From Paenibacillus sambharensis (GTDB lineage Bacteria > Bacillota > Bacilli > Paenibacillales > Paenibacillaceae), in assembly GCF_003233845.1 (NCBI RefSeq), contig NZ_QKRB01000054.1:124001-188000 (forward strand): DNA of 64,000 bases, read 5' to 3'. The notes under the pieces were generated by a model. The model was not told the DNA's origin, made no database searches, and saw nothing but the letters and a program-made list of their open reading frames with translations. Made by a program: the position numbers and the translations under genes. Shown here one piece after another: positions 36,521 through 44,749 of this stretch (position 1 is the stretch's first letter; the number at the start of each line of letters is the position of its first letter).

Positions 36521-36528
36521 GATATAAT
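36521..36528 (+). promoter_or_regulatory. -10 region of the EAL gene
   Basis: A perfect TATAAT (36523-36528) lies within CCGATATAAT, which also resembles a sigma-D -10 box. Neither a sigma-A nor a sigma-D -35 element is convincing. Confidence 0.4.
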
Positions 36529-36595
36529 AGTCATACCTGACAAAATCATTGCGGGTTCCTTAATGGGCGAATCCGACGACAGAAAGGCGATTTTC

Positions 36596-37573
36596 ATGAC
36601 CGAATGCGAAAGCTGCAGCTCTGCGGCACCCTTGTATGACCAGGGAACAGTGGAATTGTACACAGCTGATCACGACCAAGTCCGGGCATATCCCTATAAG
36701 AGTAAGGAAGAGCTGTTTCATCTTCTGAAGCGCTTGCAGGCGGAGGAGGAAGGCCGGCTTGTCCGGGTTACGGGTGAATCGGACCCTTACCGTTCCCGCA
36801 CAGCATTTCTCCCAGTTCATTATTATATGCAGCGGCTGGATCATAGTGATATGGTCAGTTTAATCAGTGCAAGACAATTTACGAGTCACATGCAGCCCAT
36901 TTATGAGGCGTCCGGCGGTTCTGTGTACGGGTATGAATTTCTGCTCCGGCCGCTGCCGGAAGGTCCTGAGTTCAAGCCCTATGAGCTGTTCGAGACTGCC
37001 AGACGGACAGGCCTGCATTCCTTTCTGGACCGTCAGGCCCGAATCAGTGCCATTGAGGTGGGTGCGGCACTGGTTCCGAGGGGCAGGAAGCGGTTTATCA
37101 ACTTTCTTCCTTCATCCATCTATAATCCGGATTACTGTCTGAGCCACACGTTTGCGGCTATCAAAAGACTGGAACAGGATCCGGCTGATTTTGTCTTTGA
37201 AGTCGTTGAGACGGAGAAGGTGGAGGATGTGGAGCATCTGAAACGCGTCTTCAGGGTGTACCAGGATAACGGTGTTCAGGTGGCGCTGGACGATGTAGGC
37301 CAGGGACATTCGACCCTGGCGCTCCTGAAGGAGCTGAAGCCTGATTTTATTAAGCTCGACCGTTCTCTTGTAGACGGCTGCCACCAGTCCCTGGAACAAC
37401 AGGGGAAGATTGGCGCGATCCAGAGCCTGGCGGAAGCTTATGGCGGCATGGTATTGGCCGAAGGCATAGAGAAAGCAGAGGAATGGGAGTTCTGCAAGAA
37501 TGCGGGTATCCAGCTCGGACAAGGCTATCTCTTCGGAAGGCCTTCCCCTGCGCCTGTGGAACCGAACAGCTAA
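36596..37573 (+). CDS. EAL-domain cyclic-di-GMP phosphodiesterase
   Basis: This is a 325-aa cytoplasmic protein. The N-terminal ~90 residues (beginning MTECESCSSAAPLYDQG, with a CxxC pair) are of unknown type. The EAL domain follows, from about residue 92: HMQPIYEASGGSVYGYEFLLRP, FINFLPSSIYNP, FEVVETEKVED, VALDDVGQGHSTLALL, DFIKLDRSLV and VLAEGIEKAEEW. The glutamate, the Asp pair and the lysine needed for metal and c-di-GMP are kept, so hydrolysis to pGpG is likely. There is no GGDEF domain. GAAAGG before the ATG at 36596 is preferred to the ATG at 36563. It is a single-gene unit between hairpins. Confidence 0.88.
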   Translation: MTECESCSSAAPLYDQGTVELYTADHDQVRAYPYKSKEELFHLLKRLQAEEEGRLVRVTGESDPYRSRTAFLPVHYYMQRLDHSDMVSLISARQFTSHMQPIYEASGGSVYGYEFLLRPLPEGPEFKPYELFETARRTGLHSFLDRQARISAIEVGAALVPRGRKRFINFLPSSIYNPDYCLSHTFAAIKRLEQDPADFVFEVVETEKVEDVEHLKRVFRVYQDNGVQVALDDVGQGHSTLALLKELKPDFIKLDRSLVDGCHQSLEQQGKIGAIQSLAEAYGGMVLAEGIEKAEEWEFCKNAGIQLGQGYLFGRPSPAPVEPNS

Positions 37574-37607
37574 CCTGAACGAAAGTATTGGTGCGGCAGG
37601 CCGCGGG

Positions 37608-37640
37608 CTGTCAGGATGAGATCATCCGGCAGTCCTTTTT
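37608..37640 (+). terminator. Intrinsic terminator after the EAL gene
   Basis: GGATGA pairs with TCATCC, extended imperfectly by CTG/CAG, and is followed by TTTTTATTTTG. Confidence 0.65.
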
Positions 37641-37741
37641 ATTTTGTCTGCATGCGCCAGCCAGCTTGTTGTAAATACCCGCATGGAAAGTTAAGTTTAT
37701 GCTCACACTACGAAATATTGGATGGAATAAGGTGATGACCG

Positions 37742-37966
37742 ATGGTTTCGTTAGTGTCCGCTGTTCTGCTTCTCTTGCTGATGTCAGGGTTGGCCGTTAT
37801 GGATGCTTTCATCTATAAAATGCCGTTAATGGAAGCGGTGGAGATGCTCTGGGTTGACAATTTGCTCAAGGGTGAGGCGCTGCTTCTGCTCTACATACCG
37901 GCAGTACTCGCGTGCGCCGCTGTCATTGATTTTAGACGCTGGCGGGCAAGGAAGGAGGGAAAATAG
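37742..37966 (+). CDS. Small two-TM protein heading the ger operon, possible D subunit
   Basis: This 74-aa protein consists of two hydrophobic helices (about residues 3-22 and 43-63) joined by a short loop, and ends in a basic tail (DFRRWRARKEGK). It lies directly before the ger permease gene (stop and ATG adjoin) and starts with AAGGTGATG upstream. Known germinant-receptor D proteins are about this size, have two membrane helices and modulate germination, so this is a candidate D subunit, here at the 5' end. The function is inferred from size, topology and operon position; there is no sequence motif to prove it. Confidence 0.7.
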   Translation: MVSLVSAVLLLLLMSGLAVMDAFIYKMPLMEAVEMLWVDNLLKGEALLLLYIPAVLACAAVIDFRRWRARKEGK

Positions 37967-39115
37967 ATGACTACTCCGCTGCTGGAGCGCATCTCCATAT
38001 GGCAGCTGTTCGTGCTTGTTTTTCTGTTTCAGGTGGGTTCAGCCATTGTTGTAGGGGCTGGCGCTGCTGATGCCAAGCAGGATCTGTGGATTGCCGAGCT
38101 AATGGGATGTTCGATTGGTCTTGTCCTCGTGCTGATCTATGTTTACATCCTACGCCTCAAGCCGGGGAGCAGTCTCTATGATATTCTGTCCGTTACCTTC
38201 GGCCGCTGGCTGGCAACGCTGTTTGCGGTCCTTTATATCCTGTATTTCTTTTACATAGCAGGCCGCGTCCTGCGTGATTTTACAGAACTGCTCATCATTG
38301 ACGTCCTGCCGGAAACGCCGCTGGAAATTGTGACCCTGCTGTTTATTCTGACGGTGATCTATATGGTCTATATGGGAATGGAGGTACTTGGCAGAATGTC
38401 GGAGACATTTGTGCCGTATTTCATTACCTTTGTTCTGCTTATTACGTTATTTCTAATCGCCGGTCAAGACATCAAGCTCGAAAACCTGCTGCCGGTATTA
38501 GGGGATGGATGGGATCCTGTCATGAAGGTCGTTTTCCCTGAGCTGATAACCTTTCCTTATGGAGAGACCGTTGTTCTTATGGTCATTATGGCCCACACTA
38601 CCCATCCAGGCTACATGCCGCTTACCGCTCTGCTTGCGACCATTCTGTCAGGTGCGGTGCTATCGTACCATTCCGGCTTGATGGTCGCTGTGCTTGGCGG
38701 GGATATGGTCGCCAGATCGACCTTTCCCCTGCTCAGTGTTGTCCGCGAAATCTCGATCGCGAACTTTATCGAGCGGCTGGACGCGCTGGTTGTTTTTATC
38801 ATGATGGTCGGCATTTTCGTTAAAGTCAGCCTGTTTTTCTACGGCGGGTTGAAAGGATTGGAGTTTCTCACCCGTATACCGTATCGGCATTTTGTTCTTC
38901 CCTGCGGGTTAATGGTAGGGTTTCTGTCCATCATTATTGCTGGTAATTTTGCGGAGCATATTGAAGAAGGGGTGGAGATCGTGCCCGTATTCCTTCATGT
39001 TCCTTTCCAAATCATCATTCCGGTGCTGATGCTTGCCGTACTGCTGATACAACGCTGGAGGCAGAGGAGGGTGAAACGTCATGGATTCAGGAGAACGTTA
39101 CAGAAGTGGAAGTGA
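37967..39115 (+). CDS. Spore germination permease (GerAB/GerKB family)
   Basis: This is a 382-aa polytopic protein of the APC-superfamily spore permease family, the B subunit of germinant receptors in the inner spore membrane. It has about ten hydrophobic segments. The opening ERISIWQLFVLVFLFQVGSAIVVGAG and the loop VFPELITFPYGETVVLMVIMAH are typical. The B subunit is the germinant-binding component in studied receptors; the ligand here is unknown. The order B-A-C differs from the usual A-B-C. It overlaps the next gene by 35 bp. A forespore promoter was looked for upstream but not found convincingly. Confidence 0.93.
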   Translation: MTTPLLERISIWQLFVLVFLFQVGSAIVVGAGAADAKQDLWIAELMGCSIGLVLVLIYVYILRLKPGSSLYDILSVTFGRWLATLFAVLYILYFFYIAGRVLRDFTELLIIDVLPETPLEIVTLLFILTVIYMVYMGMEVLGRMSETFVPYFITFVLLITLFLIAGQDIKLENLLPVLGDGWDPVMKVVFPELITFPYGETVVLMVIMAHTTHPGYMPLTALLATILSGAVLSYHSGLMVAVLGGDMVARSTFPLLSVVREISIANFIERLDALVVFIMMVGIFVKVSLFFYGGLKGLEFLTRIPYRHFVLPCGLMVGFLSIIIAGNFAEHIEEGVEIVPVFLHVPFQIIIPVLMLAVLLIQRWRQRRVKRHGFRRTLQKWK

Positions 39116-40646
39116 CCGACCGTTAACGGGCAGCCTTGAAGAATGCCGCCGGGAGTTTAATGAACTCTTCGGGGAAACGAAGGATCTTCGGCTGGAGGAG
39201 CTGCAAATCGGCCAGAAGCAGGCAATGCTCTGCTACCTGCTCACGATCACGGATGCGCAGCTTCTTACTCAGAGGGTACTTCAGCCTATCGGCCAGCTCC
39301 CCAGCGATCAATCGGTTGCGGGTACTGATGAACTGGAGATGCTCTGTGCCAGGATGTTAGGCGGCTCTGCCCACATAATCATTCAGACGAATCAGGATGC
39401 TGTCCAGAAGATGCTTGAAGGCTACAGTGTGATATTCATTGAAGGGGTTGGTGCCGCCGTCGCTGTCTTCACGGAAGGGGGCGGCCAGCGGGGGATCCAG
39501 GAGCCAACCACTCAGACCATTGTAAAAGGGCCCAAAGACGGCTTCGTGGAAGATCTCCGAACCAATCTGAGTTTGCTGCGCAAGCGAATCCGGAATCATA
39601 AGCTCCGGATCGAGACCTTCACGATCGGAACAGACACGGGCACTAACGTTTGCCTGGTTTATATGAAGAGTATAGCCAATGAAGGTATTGTTGATGAGGC
39701 GCGCAAGCGGCTGAGCGACATTCATACGAATGCTATTTTTGAGACGGGGAATATCGAGGAATTTATCGCGGACAAAACGCTGACGCCGTTTCCAACTGTT
39801 TACAGTACAGAACGTCCAGATGCCGTATCGGCTCATTTGGTATCCGGCAAGGCTGCTATCCTGGTGGACGGTACGCCTTTTGCCATTACATTGCCGACTG
39901 TATTTAATGATTTCATGGTCGCACCGGAGGACTACTACCAGTCCTTTCTGATGGGCAGCTTCCTCCGTTTCATCCGGTATCTGTCGTTTATGTTCGCACT
40001 GATGCTGCCGTCACTGTATGTCTCGGTCATTACTTATCATCATGAGCTGATTCCTACACCGCTGCTCATCTCCGTTATTGCCCAGCGGGAGGGAGTGCCC
40101 TTTCCTGCTGTCGTGGAAGCCTTCCTGATGGAAGTAACCTTTGAAATCTTGCGTGAAGCGGGTGTGCGAATGCCCCGGGCAGTGGGCGGTACCATCTCGA
40201 TTGTAGGCGGCTTGGTCATTGGGCAGGCTGCTGTTGAAGCGGGAATTATCTCCAATACGATGGTAATTGTTGTAGCCCTGACCGCCATCTCAAGCTTCGT
40301 TGCCCCATATTATATATTCTCGATCAGCTCCAGGCTGCTTCGCTTCGGGCTTATTGTGCTGGGAGGCGTGTTCGGCCTGTATGGCGTGTTCCTGGGGCTT
40401 ATGGTCATGGTTGGGCACCTCTGCAGCCTCCGGTCCTTTGGTGTGCCTTATCTGGCACCTATTGCTCCCTTCATTCTGAAGGATCAGAAGGATATCTTCT
40501 TCCGTCTTCCGGTCTGGGCTTCCAAGCTGCGGCCGCAAATGCTGAAGCCGGCAGGTGCCGTCAAGCAGCAGGAGAGTGAATCGCCCTCTCCGCCGCCTAT
40601 GTATCCTTCAGAAGGAAAAAGCAAGCGTAAAGGTGATCCGTCATGA
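39081..40646 (+). CDS. Spore germination protein (GerA/GerKA family)
   Basis: This is the A subunit of a germinant receptor, 521 aa. A hydrophilic N-terminal half (about residues 1-290, with GYSVIFIEGVGAAVAVFTEGG and EPTTQTIVKGPKDGFVEDLRTNLSLLRKRIRN) precedes a membrane domain with about five segments (about 295-470), containing YHHELIPTPLLISVIAQREGVPFPAV. The C-terminal tail is basic and Pro/Ser-rich. The ATG lies 35 bp inside the permease gene with AGGAGGGTG upstream, so the pair are translationally coupled. It should assemble with the B and C subunits in the inner spore membrane. Confidence 0.94.
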   Translation: MDSGERYRSGSDRPLTGSLEECRREFNELFGETKDLRLEELQIGQKQAMLCYLLTITDAQLLTQRVLQPIGQLPSDQSVAGTDELEMLCARMLGGSAHIIIQTNQDAVQKMLEGYSVIFIEGVGAAVAVFTEGGGQRGIQEPTTQTIVKGPKDGFVEDLRTNLSLLRKRIRNHKLRIETFTIGTDTGTNVCLVYMKSIANEGIVDEARKRLSDIHTNAIFETGNIEEFIADKTLTPFPTVYSTERPDAVSAHLVSGKAAILVDGTPFAITLPTVFNDFMVAPEDYYQSFLMGSFLRFIRYLSFMFALMLPSLYVSVITYHHELIPTPLLISVIAQREGVPFPAVVEAFLMEVTFEILREAGVRMPRAVGGTISIVGGLVIGQAAVEAGIISNTMVIVVALTAISSFVAPYYIFSISSRLLRFGLIVLGGVFGLYGVFLGLMVMVGHLCSLRSFGVPYLAPIAPFILKDQKDIFFRLPVWASKLRPQMLKPAGAVKQQESESPSPPPMYPSEGKSKRKGDPS

Positions 40647-41854
40647 TCAGGCGCCTTGTTCTGCTGCCTGTCCTGATCTTGTCGTTGCTTTGCCAGACGG
40701 GATGCTGGGACAGACGGGAGGTGAATGAAATGTCCGTCGTAACTGGAATGGCGATCGATGCGGGTGAGATTAAGAAGTATAAGCTTACGGTTGAAGTGAT
40801 CAACAGTCCGGAGCTGAATCAGAAGAAGGGCGGAACAGCTGCGCCGGCGATTGTATATTGGCGAGAAGGGGATACGATAGCCGAGCTTGCGCAAAAAATG
40901 AATACCGGAATGACCAGGGAGCTTATATTCTCGCATATGCGCCTGCTCGTAATCAGCCTGGATGTGGCCCGTGAAGGACTGTTCGATTTCTTTGACTACA
41001 TGGAACGAAGCCGTGAAGTCCGCAACGACTTCGAAATTGTCTTGGCACGCAAGTCTAGTGCCGCGGATGTGCTGCAGATTACCTATCCGGTACAGAAGGT
41101 GCCGTCCATGAAGCTCAACACGCAGATGCAGACGCTCAAAGAGGAGTGGGGCGGGGACCCGGATATCAGGCTGGAGGATATGGTTATTTCACTGATGTCT
41201 CCGGGACGGGAGCCGATCATGTCCATTGTCCGGATACGCGGTTCATCCGAGCAAGGGAAATCAACTGGCAATATGGAAAAGGTGTCGCCGGATGCGTTCG
41301 TATTTGTGGATGGACTTGGGGTATTCAGGGAAGACAAATATGTCGGGTCGCTGCCGGTCGAAGATATACCCTATGTTCTGCTTGCGGATAACAAGCTGAA
41401 GCAGACCGTTATTTCGGCAGCTTGCAAAGAGGGCGTCAAAGAGAAGTTTACCGTGGACTTGAAGGAGACGGGCGCAAAAATAAAGATGTCTGTAAAAAAT
41501 GATATTCCGCAAATTGAGCTGAGCGTTGAGGTTGAAGGCCAGCTGGATGGAACCGAGTGTCCAGATGACCTTAGTAAGAAGAACATTTACCAAAGCTATG
41601 AGAGTCGGATAGAGACCGTGCTTGCGCAGCGGTTGAAGAGTGTAATCGAACGTGTCCAGTCCAAATACGGGAGTGACATATTCGGCTTTGGAGAAGAGAT
41701 GAACAGGCAGCATCACAGCTACTTCAAGAAAGTTAAGGGACGCTGGAATGTTCTGTTCAGCAAGGCAGCTGTCTCTGTTAAGGTGAATGCGAAGCTTCGC
41801 CGGGCCGGTCTTGTAACCAACACATTCAAGGCTGTTCAGAAAAAGGAGGGCTGA
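40643..41854 (+). CDS. Spore germination lipoprotein (Ger(x)C family)
   Basis: This is the C subunit of a germinant receptor, 403 aa. The signal peptide MIRRLVLLPVLILSLLCQTGC ends in a lipobox (CQTGC), followed by WDRREVNEMSVVTGMAIDAG, the canonical Ger(x)C start. The middle contains FSHMRLLVISLDVAREGLFDFFDYMERSREVRNDFEIVLARKSSA. The ATG overlaps the A gene stop (ATGA). It completes a B-A-C receptor set preceded by a small two-TM gene. Confidence 0.94.
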   Translation: MIRRLVLLPVLILSLLCQTGCWDRREVNEMSVVTGMAIDAGEIKKYKLTVEVINSPELNQKKGGTAAPAIVYWREGDTIAELAQKMNTGMTRELIFSHMRLLVISLDVAREGLFDFFDYMERSREVRNDFEIVLARKSSAADVLQITYPVQKVPSMKLNTQMQTLKEEWGGDPDIRLEDMVISLMSPGREPIMSIVRIRGSSEQGKSTGNMEKVSPDAFVFVDGLGVFREDKYVGSLPVEDIPYVLLADNKLKQTVISAACKEGVKEKFTVDLKETGAKIKMSVKNDIPQIELSVEVEGQLDGTECPDDLSKKNIYQSYESRIETVLAQRLKSVIERVQSKYGSDIFGFGEEMNRQHHSYFKKVKGRWNVLFSKAAVSVKVNAKLRRAGLVTNTFKAVQKKEG

Positions 41855-41883
41855 TTCTAAGTGACGCGAAGAATGTATTAGCC

Positions 41884-41911
41884 TAAAATCTTCCTCCCTC
41901 TGTGCCGATAT
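41884..41911 (+). promoter_or_regulatory. Sigma-D-type promoter of the phosphodiester glycosidase gene
   Basis: TAAA (41884-41887), 16 bp, then a perfect GCCGATAT (41904-41911). This matches the motility sigma factor consensus. It lies 47 bp before the start codon and 30 bp after the ger operon ends. Confidence 0.72.
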
Positions 41912-41957
41912 AAAACTAGGGTGAGAACCACTAGAGATAACACGGAGGAAGTTGAGT

Positions 41958-43106
41958 ATGAAACCGATTCGCAGTCAAATTATCGTTTGGACCGTATTCA
42001 TGTCATTGCTGCTTGGTGCTATGCCGGCGGCGGCAGGAACCAAGCTGTACGGCTACAATGATCCGAAGACTAACCGGACATTCGTGCCGATCCGCTTCAT
42101 CAGCGAGCAGACAGGCGCCAAAGTGCAGTGGAACAGCAAGGAAGGCAAGATTGTCATTCATAAAGACGCAAAGCAAATTACGCTCTATGTAGGCAAGACA
42201 CAGGCTTCAGTTGATGATAAGAAGGTAACGCTTGATGACAAGCCTTTCACCGAGGAGGGGGTTGTATATGCGCCGCTTAAGTTCATCTGCCAAAACCTTG
42301 GGTTAAGCGCCAAGATGGATGGGGCCACTTCCTCTCTCTTCGTGACTTATCAGGAGGACACCTACAAGCTGCCTGTAATCAATAAAGGCGTGAAGGTAAG
42401 CAGCGGGGAACCGCTTAAGCATGCGAAGCGTTCCTTCAAGGTGGGCGGATCTTCGAAGGCAGTTAACATCGTGACGGTATCTCTTCTGCATCCGTCTATT
42501 GACTTGTCTGTAGGTATTGCAGGAGGGACGGTAGGGCGTGTTGAGGAGCTGAAGACGTTAGCCTCACGCCATAAGGCAGTCGTTGCAATGAATGGAACAT
42601 ACTTCGATGCCTATTCGGATGAGAGTTACAAAGTACCGTATGGCTGGATTGTTGATAAGGGCGAAATCAAGAAGAAGAGCTCGGGTGACAGGAGAACTGT
42701 CTTCCTCTTTGACGAGATGAATCGTGCCGAAATGATCGCGGGCCGCTCATTTCCAGAGCGTTTCGAACAAGGTGATGTAGACGGCGCCCTACAGGTTGGG
42801 CCGCGGCTTGTAACCAATGGCAAGATCACGCTTAATGTCACAGAAGAGGGCTTCCGTGATGCGAAAATATTAACGGGCGGCGGAGCGCGGAGCGCTATTG
42901 GCCTGACCCGTGACCATAAGCTGCTGCTCGTAACAAGCAATGGCGCGACCATTCCTCAGCTGGCGAGCATTATGCAGCAGGCAGGGGCTTATCAGGCGAT
43001 GAATATGGATGGCGGCGCTTCGAGCGGTTTATACTATAAGGGCAGCTATATTACGACACCTGGACGCCAGATCAGCAATGCGCTGCTTATTACCCAAAGT
43101 CGTTAA
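41958..43106 (+). CDS. Secreted phosphodiester glycosidase with copper amine oxidase-N domain
   Basis: This is a 382-aa exported protein. The signal peptide (about residues 1-27, SLLLGAMPAAAG) is followed by a copper amine oxidase N-terminal-like domain (about 28-125, NRTFVPIRFISEQTGAKVQWN and EEGVVYAPLKFICQNLGL), a module common in Paenibacillus surface proteins. The C-terminal domain (about 165-380) is the NAGPA-type phosphodiester glycosidase fold, with VVAMNGTYFDAYSD, ALQVGPRLVTNG and MNMDGGASSGLYYKG. It may remodel wall or teichoic-acid-like polymers, which is an inference. GGAGGA before the ATG at 41958 fixes the start. It is probably transcribed by sigma-D and ends at a terminator. Confidence 0.87.
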   Translation: MKPIRSQIIVWTVFMSLLLGAMPAAAGTKLYGYNDPKTNRTFVPIRFISEQTGAKVQWNSKEGKIVIHKDAKQITLYVGKTQASVDDKKVTLDDKPFTEEGVVYAPLKFICQNLGLSAKMDGATSSLFVTYQEDTYKLPVINKGVKVSSGEPLKHAKRSFKVGGSSKAVNIVTVSLLHPSIDLSVGIAGGTVGRVEELKTLASRHKAVVAMNGTYFDAYSDESYKVPYGWIVDKGEIKKKSSGDRRTVFLFDEMNRAEMIAGRSFPERFEQGDVDGALQVGPRLVTNGKITLNVTEEGFRDAKILTGGGARSAIGLTRDHKLLLVTSNGATIPQLASIMQQAGAYQAMNMDGGASSGLYYKGSYITTPGRQISNALLITQSR

Positions 43107-43150
43107 CAAATCTAATAATTTTTACAATAAAAAGGTTAATGATTTTTTCG

Positions 43151-43186
43151 CCGGTTTCCGATATAAATAAGGAAGCCGGTTTTTTA
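43151..43186 (+). terminator. Intrinsic terminator after the glycosidase gene
   Basis: CCGGTTTCC pairs with GGAAGCCGG (one G-U) around an 11-nt AT-rich loop, followed by TTTTTTAT. Confidence 0.88.
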
Positions 43187-43295
43187 TAGGCTCAGAATAG
43201 TTCTATCCAGAACGGGAAAAACTGAGACGGGTCAGGCTATTATGTGTCTATTATGTTAATAAACTTGGTAACCTTCACAAACGGGAAAATTGCTA

Positions 43296-43324
43296 TTGCC
43301 ACACATTGATGTTATTTATATAAT
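43296..43324 (+). promoter_or_regulatory. Promoter of the GH43 gene
   Basis: TTGCCA (43296-43301), a 17-bp spacer and TATAAT (43319-43324). Just upstream, AACGGGAAAA at 43280-43289 repeats the same 10 bases at 43211-43220. Confidence 0.85.
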
Positions 43325-43355
43325 CATGATATTAACAATATAACAAAAATGTTAA
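43323..43355 (+). promoter_or_regulatory. Arabinan operator candidate 1
   Basis: ATCATGATATTAACAA (43323-43338) is shared with the ABC promoter apart from one base. TTAACA at 43332-43337 and TGTTAA at 43350-43355 form an inverted repeat with a 12-bp spacer. It lies directly at and after the predicted transcription start, a repressor position. Confidence 0.68.
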
Positions 43356-43381
43356 ATTAGCAGATGGGAAGGTGGACATTC

Positions 43382-44353
43382 ATGTCAACAGTCACTAAGG
43401 GAAACCAGTACGCTAATCCTCTTGTTCTTCAGCGGGCTGATCCATGGGTTTATCGTCACACGGATGGTTATTACTACTTTACCGGTTCAGTGCCAGCTTA
43501 TGATCTGATTGAACTGCGCAGATCCAAGACACTTAACGGTCTTGCTGATGCTGAGACAGTGGTAGCATGGCGCAAACATGAAACCGGTTTAATGAGTGCA
43601 AATATCTGGGCTCCGGAAATTCACTACATTGATGGCAAATGGTATATCTACTTTGCAGCAGCATGGACAGCTGAAACCAATGAAGGTCTGTTTGACCACC
43701 GGATGTTCGTCCTGGAGAATGATTCAGAGAATCCATTGGAAGGCGAATGGGTTGAGAAGGGTCAGATCAAGACAAAATGGGAGTCCTTCGCTCTGGATGC
43801 AACGACGTTCGAGCACCGCGGAGTCCGTTACCTGGTATGGGCCCAGAAGGATCCAGACATCGTAGGCAACTCGAACTTGTACATCGCACCAATGACCAAC
43901 CCTTGGACCATTGATATTGACAAGCAGGTCATGATTACAACACCGGAATACGATTGGGAGAAGATTGGCTTCCTGGTTAATGAGGGTGCGGCTGTTCTGA
44001 AGCGCAACGGTAAAATCTTCATCACTTTCTCGGCAAGCGCGACAGATTTCAACTATTGTATGGGACTGCTGTCCGCTGATGAAAACGCTGACCTGCTTGA
44101 TCCGTCTGTATGGGAAAAAAGCCCGGAGCCTGTATTCTCCACAAGCGAGGAAACCGAGCATTACGGCCCAGGTCATAACAGCTTTACGGTATCTGAGGAC
44201 GGCAAGGAAGACCTGCTTGTCTATCATGCTCGCAGCTACAAGGACATTACAGGGGACCCGCTGTATGATCCTAACCGTCATGCACGTGTTCAGGCTATTA
44301 CCTGGCGTGAAGACGGAACACCGGATTTCGGTATCCCTGGGGCACAGAAGTAA
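43382..44353 (+). CDS. GH43 family arabinan-degrading enzyme, cytoplasmic
   Basis: This is a 323-aa five-bladed beta-propeller glycoside hydrolase. The catalytic base Asp is in LQRADPWVYR, the transition-state Asp is probably in SFALDATTFEHRG, and the acid Glu in FLVNEGAAVLKRNGK. There is no signal peptide, so it acts on imported oligosaccharides. GH43 enzymes include exo-arabinofuranosidases and xylosidases; arabinan as substrate is inferred from the neighbouring GH51 and importer. GGAAGGTGG before the ATG at 43382 fixes the start over the ATG at 43364. It has its own promoter with an operator shared with the ABC operon. Confidence 0.85.
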   Translation: MSTVTKGNQYANPLVLQRADPWVYRHTDGYYYFTGSVPAYDLIELRRSKTLNGLADAETVVAWRKHETGLMSANIWAPEIHYIDGKWYIYFAAAWTAETNEGLFDHRMFVLENDSENPLEGEWVEKGQIKTKWESFALDATTFEHRGVRYLVWAQKDPDIVGNSNLYIAPMTNPWTIDIDKQVMITTPEYDWEKIGFLVNEGAAVLKRNGKIFITFSASATDFNYCMGLLSADENADLLDPSVWEKSPEPVFSTSEETEHYGPGHNSFTVSEDGKEDLLVYHARSYKDITGDPLYDPNRHARVQAITWREDGTPDFGIPGAQK

Positions 44354-44572
44354 GGATTTCCTGCGACTGGCATGGGGCTGGCATGGACCGGGCCTCATGT
44401 CGTACAGGAGGGAAACGGTTTAAGCGTGCACACCACCGCAGTAAATCATTTATCGCGGAGCTTGGATGAAAGCGTTTGCTGCAATATGCTGTGAGGCTGG
44501 ATTCCATTGTGGAATAGAAGTAATGAAAGTTAACTCTTTCTTGTAAATATAAATATTAATTTGCAAGTACGA

Positions 44573-44586
44573 AGAAAGCGCTTAAA
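44573..44586 (+). promoter_or_regulatory. Possible cre site (CcpA), upstream copy
   Basis: AGAAAGCGCTTAAA has the AAGCGCTT core of a CcpA catabolite-response element but weaker ends. It lies just upstream of the -35 box. The remainder of the 396-bp gap between the GH43 gene and the importer shows only a small hairpin, ATTCCA-ttg-TGGAAT (about 44500-44514). Confidence 0.5.
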
Positions 44587-44594
44587 ATTAATCA

Positions 44595-44623
44595 TTGACA
44601 TTGTAAGCGCTTTGAATTATCAT
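44595..44623 (+). promoter_or_regulatory. Promoter of the arabinooligosaccharide ABC operon
   Basis: TTGACA (44595-44600), a 17-bp spacer and TATCAT (44618-44623). It carries a cre site in the spacer and an operator-like sequence just downstream. Confidence 0.88.
44602..44615 (+). promoter_or_regulatory. cre site (CcpA) in the ABC promoter spacer
   Basis: TGTAAGCGCTTTGA closely matches TGWAANCGNTNWCA. It lies between the -35 and -10 boxes, where CcpA would block RNA polymerase when glucose is available. Confidence 0.72.
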
Positions 44624-44651
44624 GGTATTAACAAAAACATTTTGCAGTTAA
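44619..44651 (+). promoter_or_regulatory. Arabinan operator candidate 2
   Basis: ATCATGGTATTAACAA (44619-44634) matches operator candidate 1 at 15 of 16 positions. TTAACA (44628-44633), 12 bp, AGTTAA (44646-44651) repeats the same geometry with one mismatch. It covers the predicted transcription start. Confidence 0.68.
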
Positions 44652-44749
44652 TATATAAATTAATAATGGTGCAAATTGTTTTTGAATATTTGCAGGCATT
44701 TCTGCAAATGAATACATCATCTGGCTTTTACATTTAGGAGGGGTTTCAA

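Noticed and set aside
43158-43166. CCGATATAA resembling a sigma-D -10 box
   Set aside because: It lies in the stem and loop of the terminator after the phosphodiester glycosidase gene and lacks a proper -35 partner.
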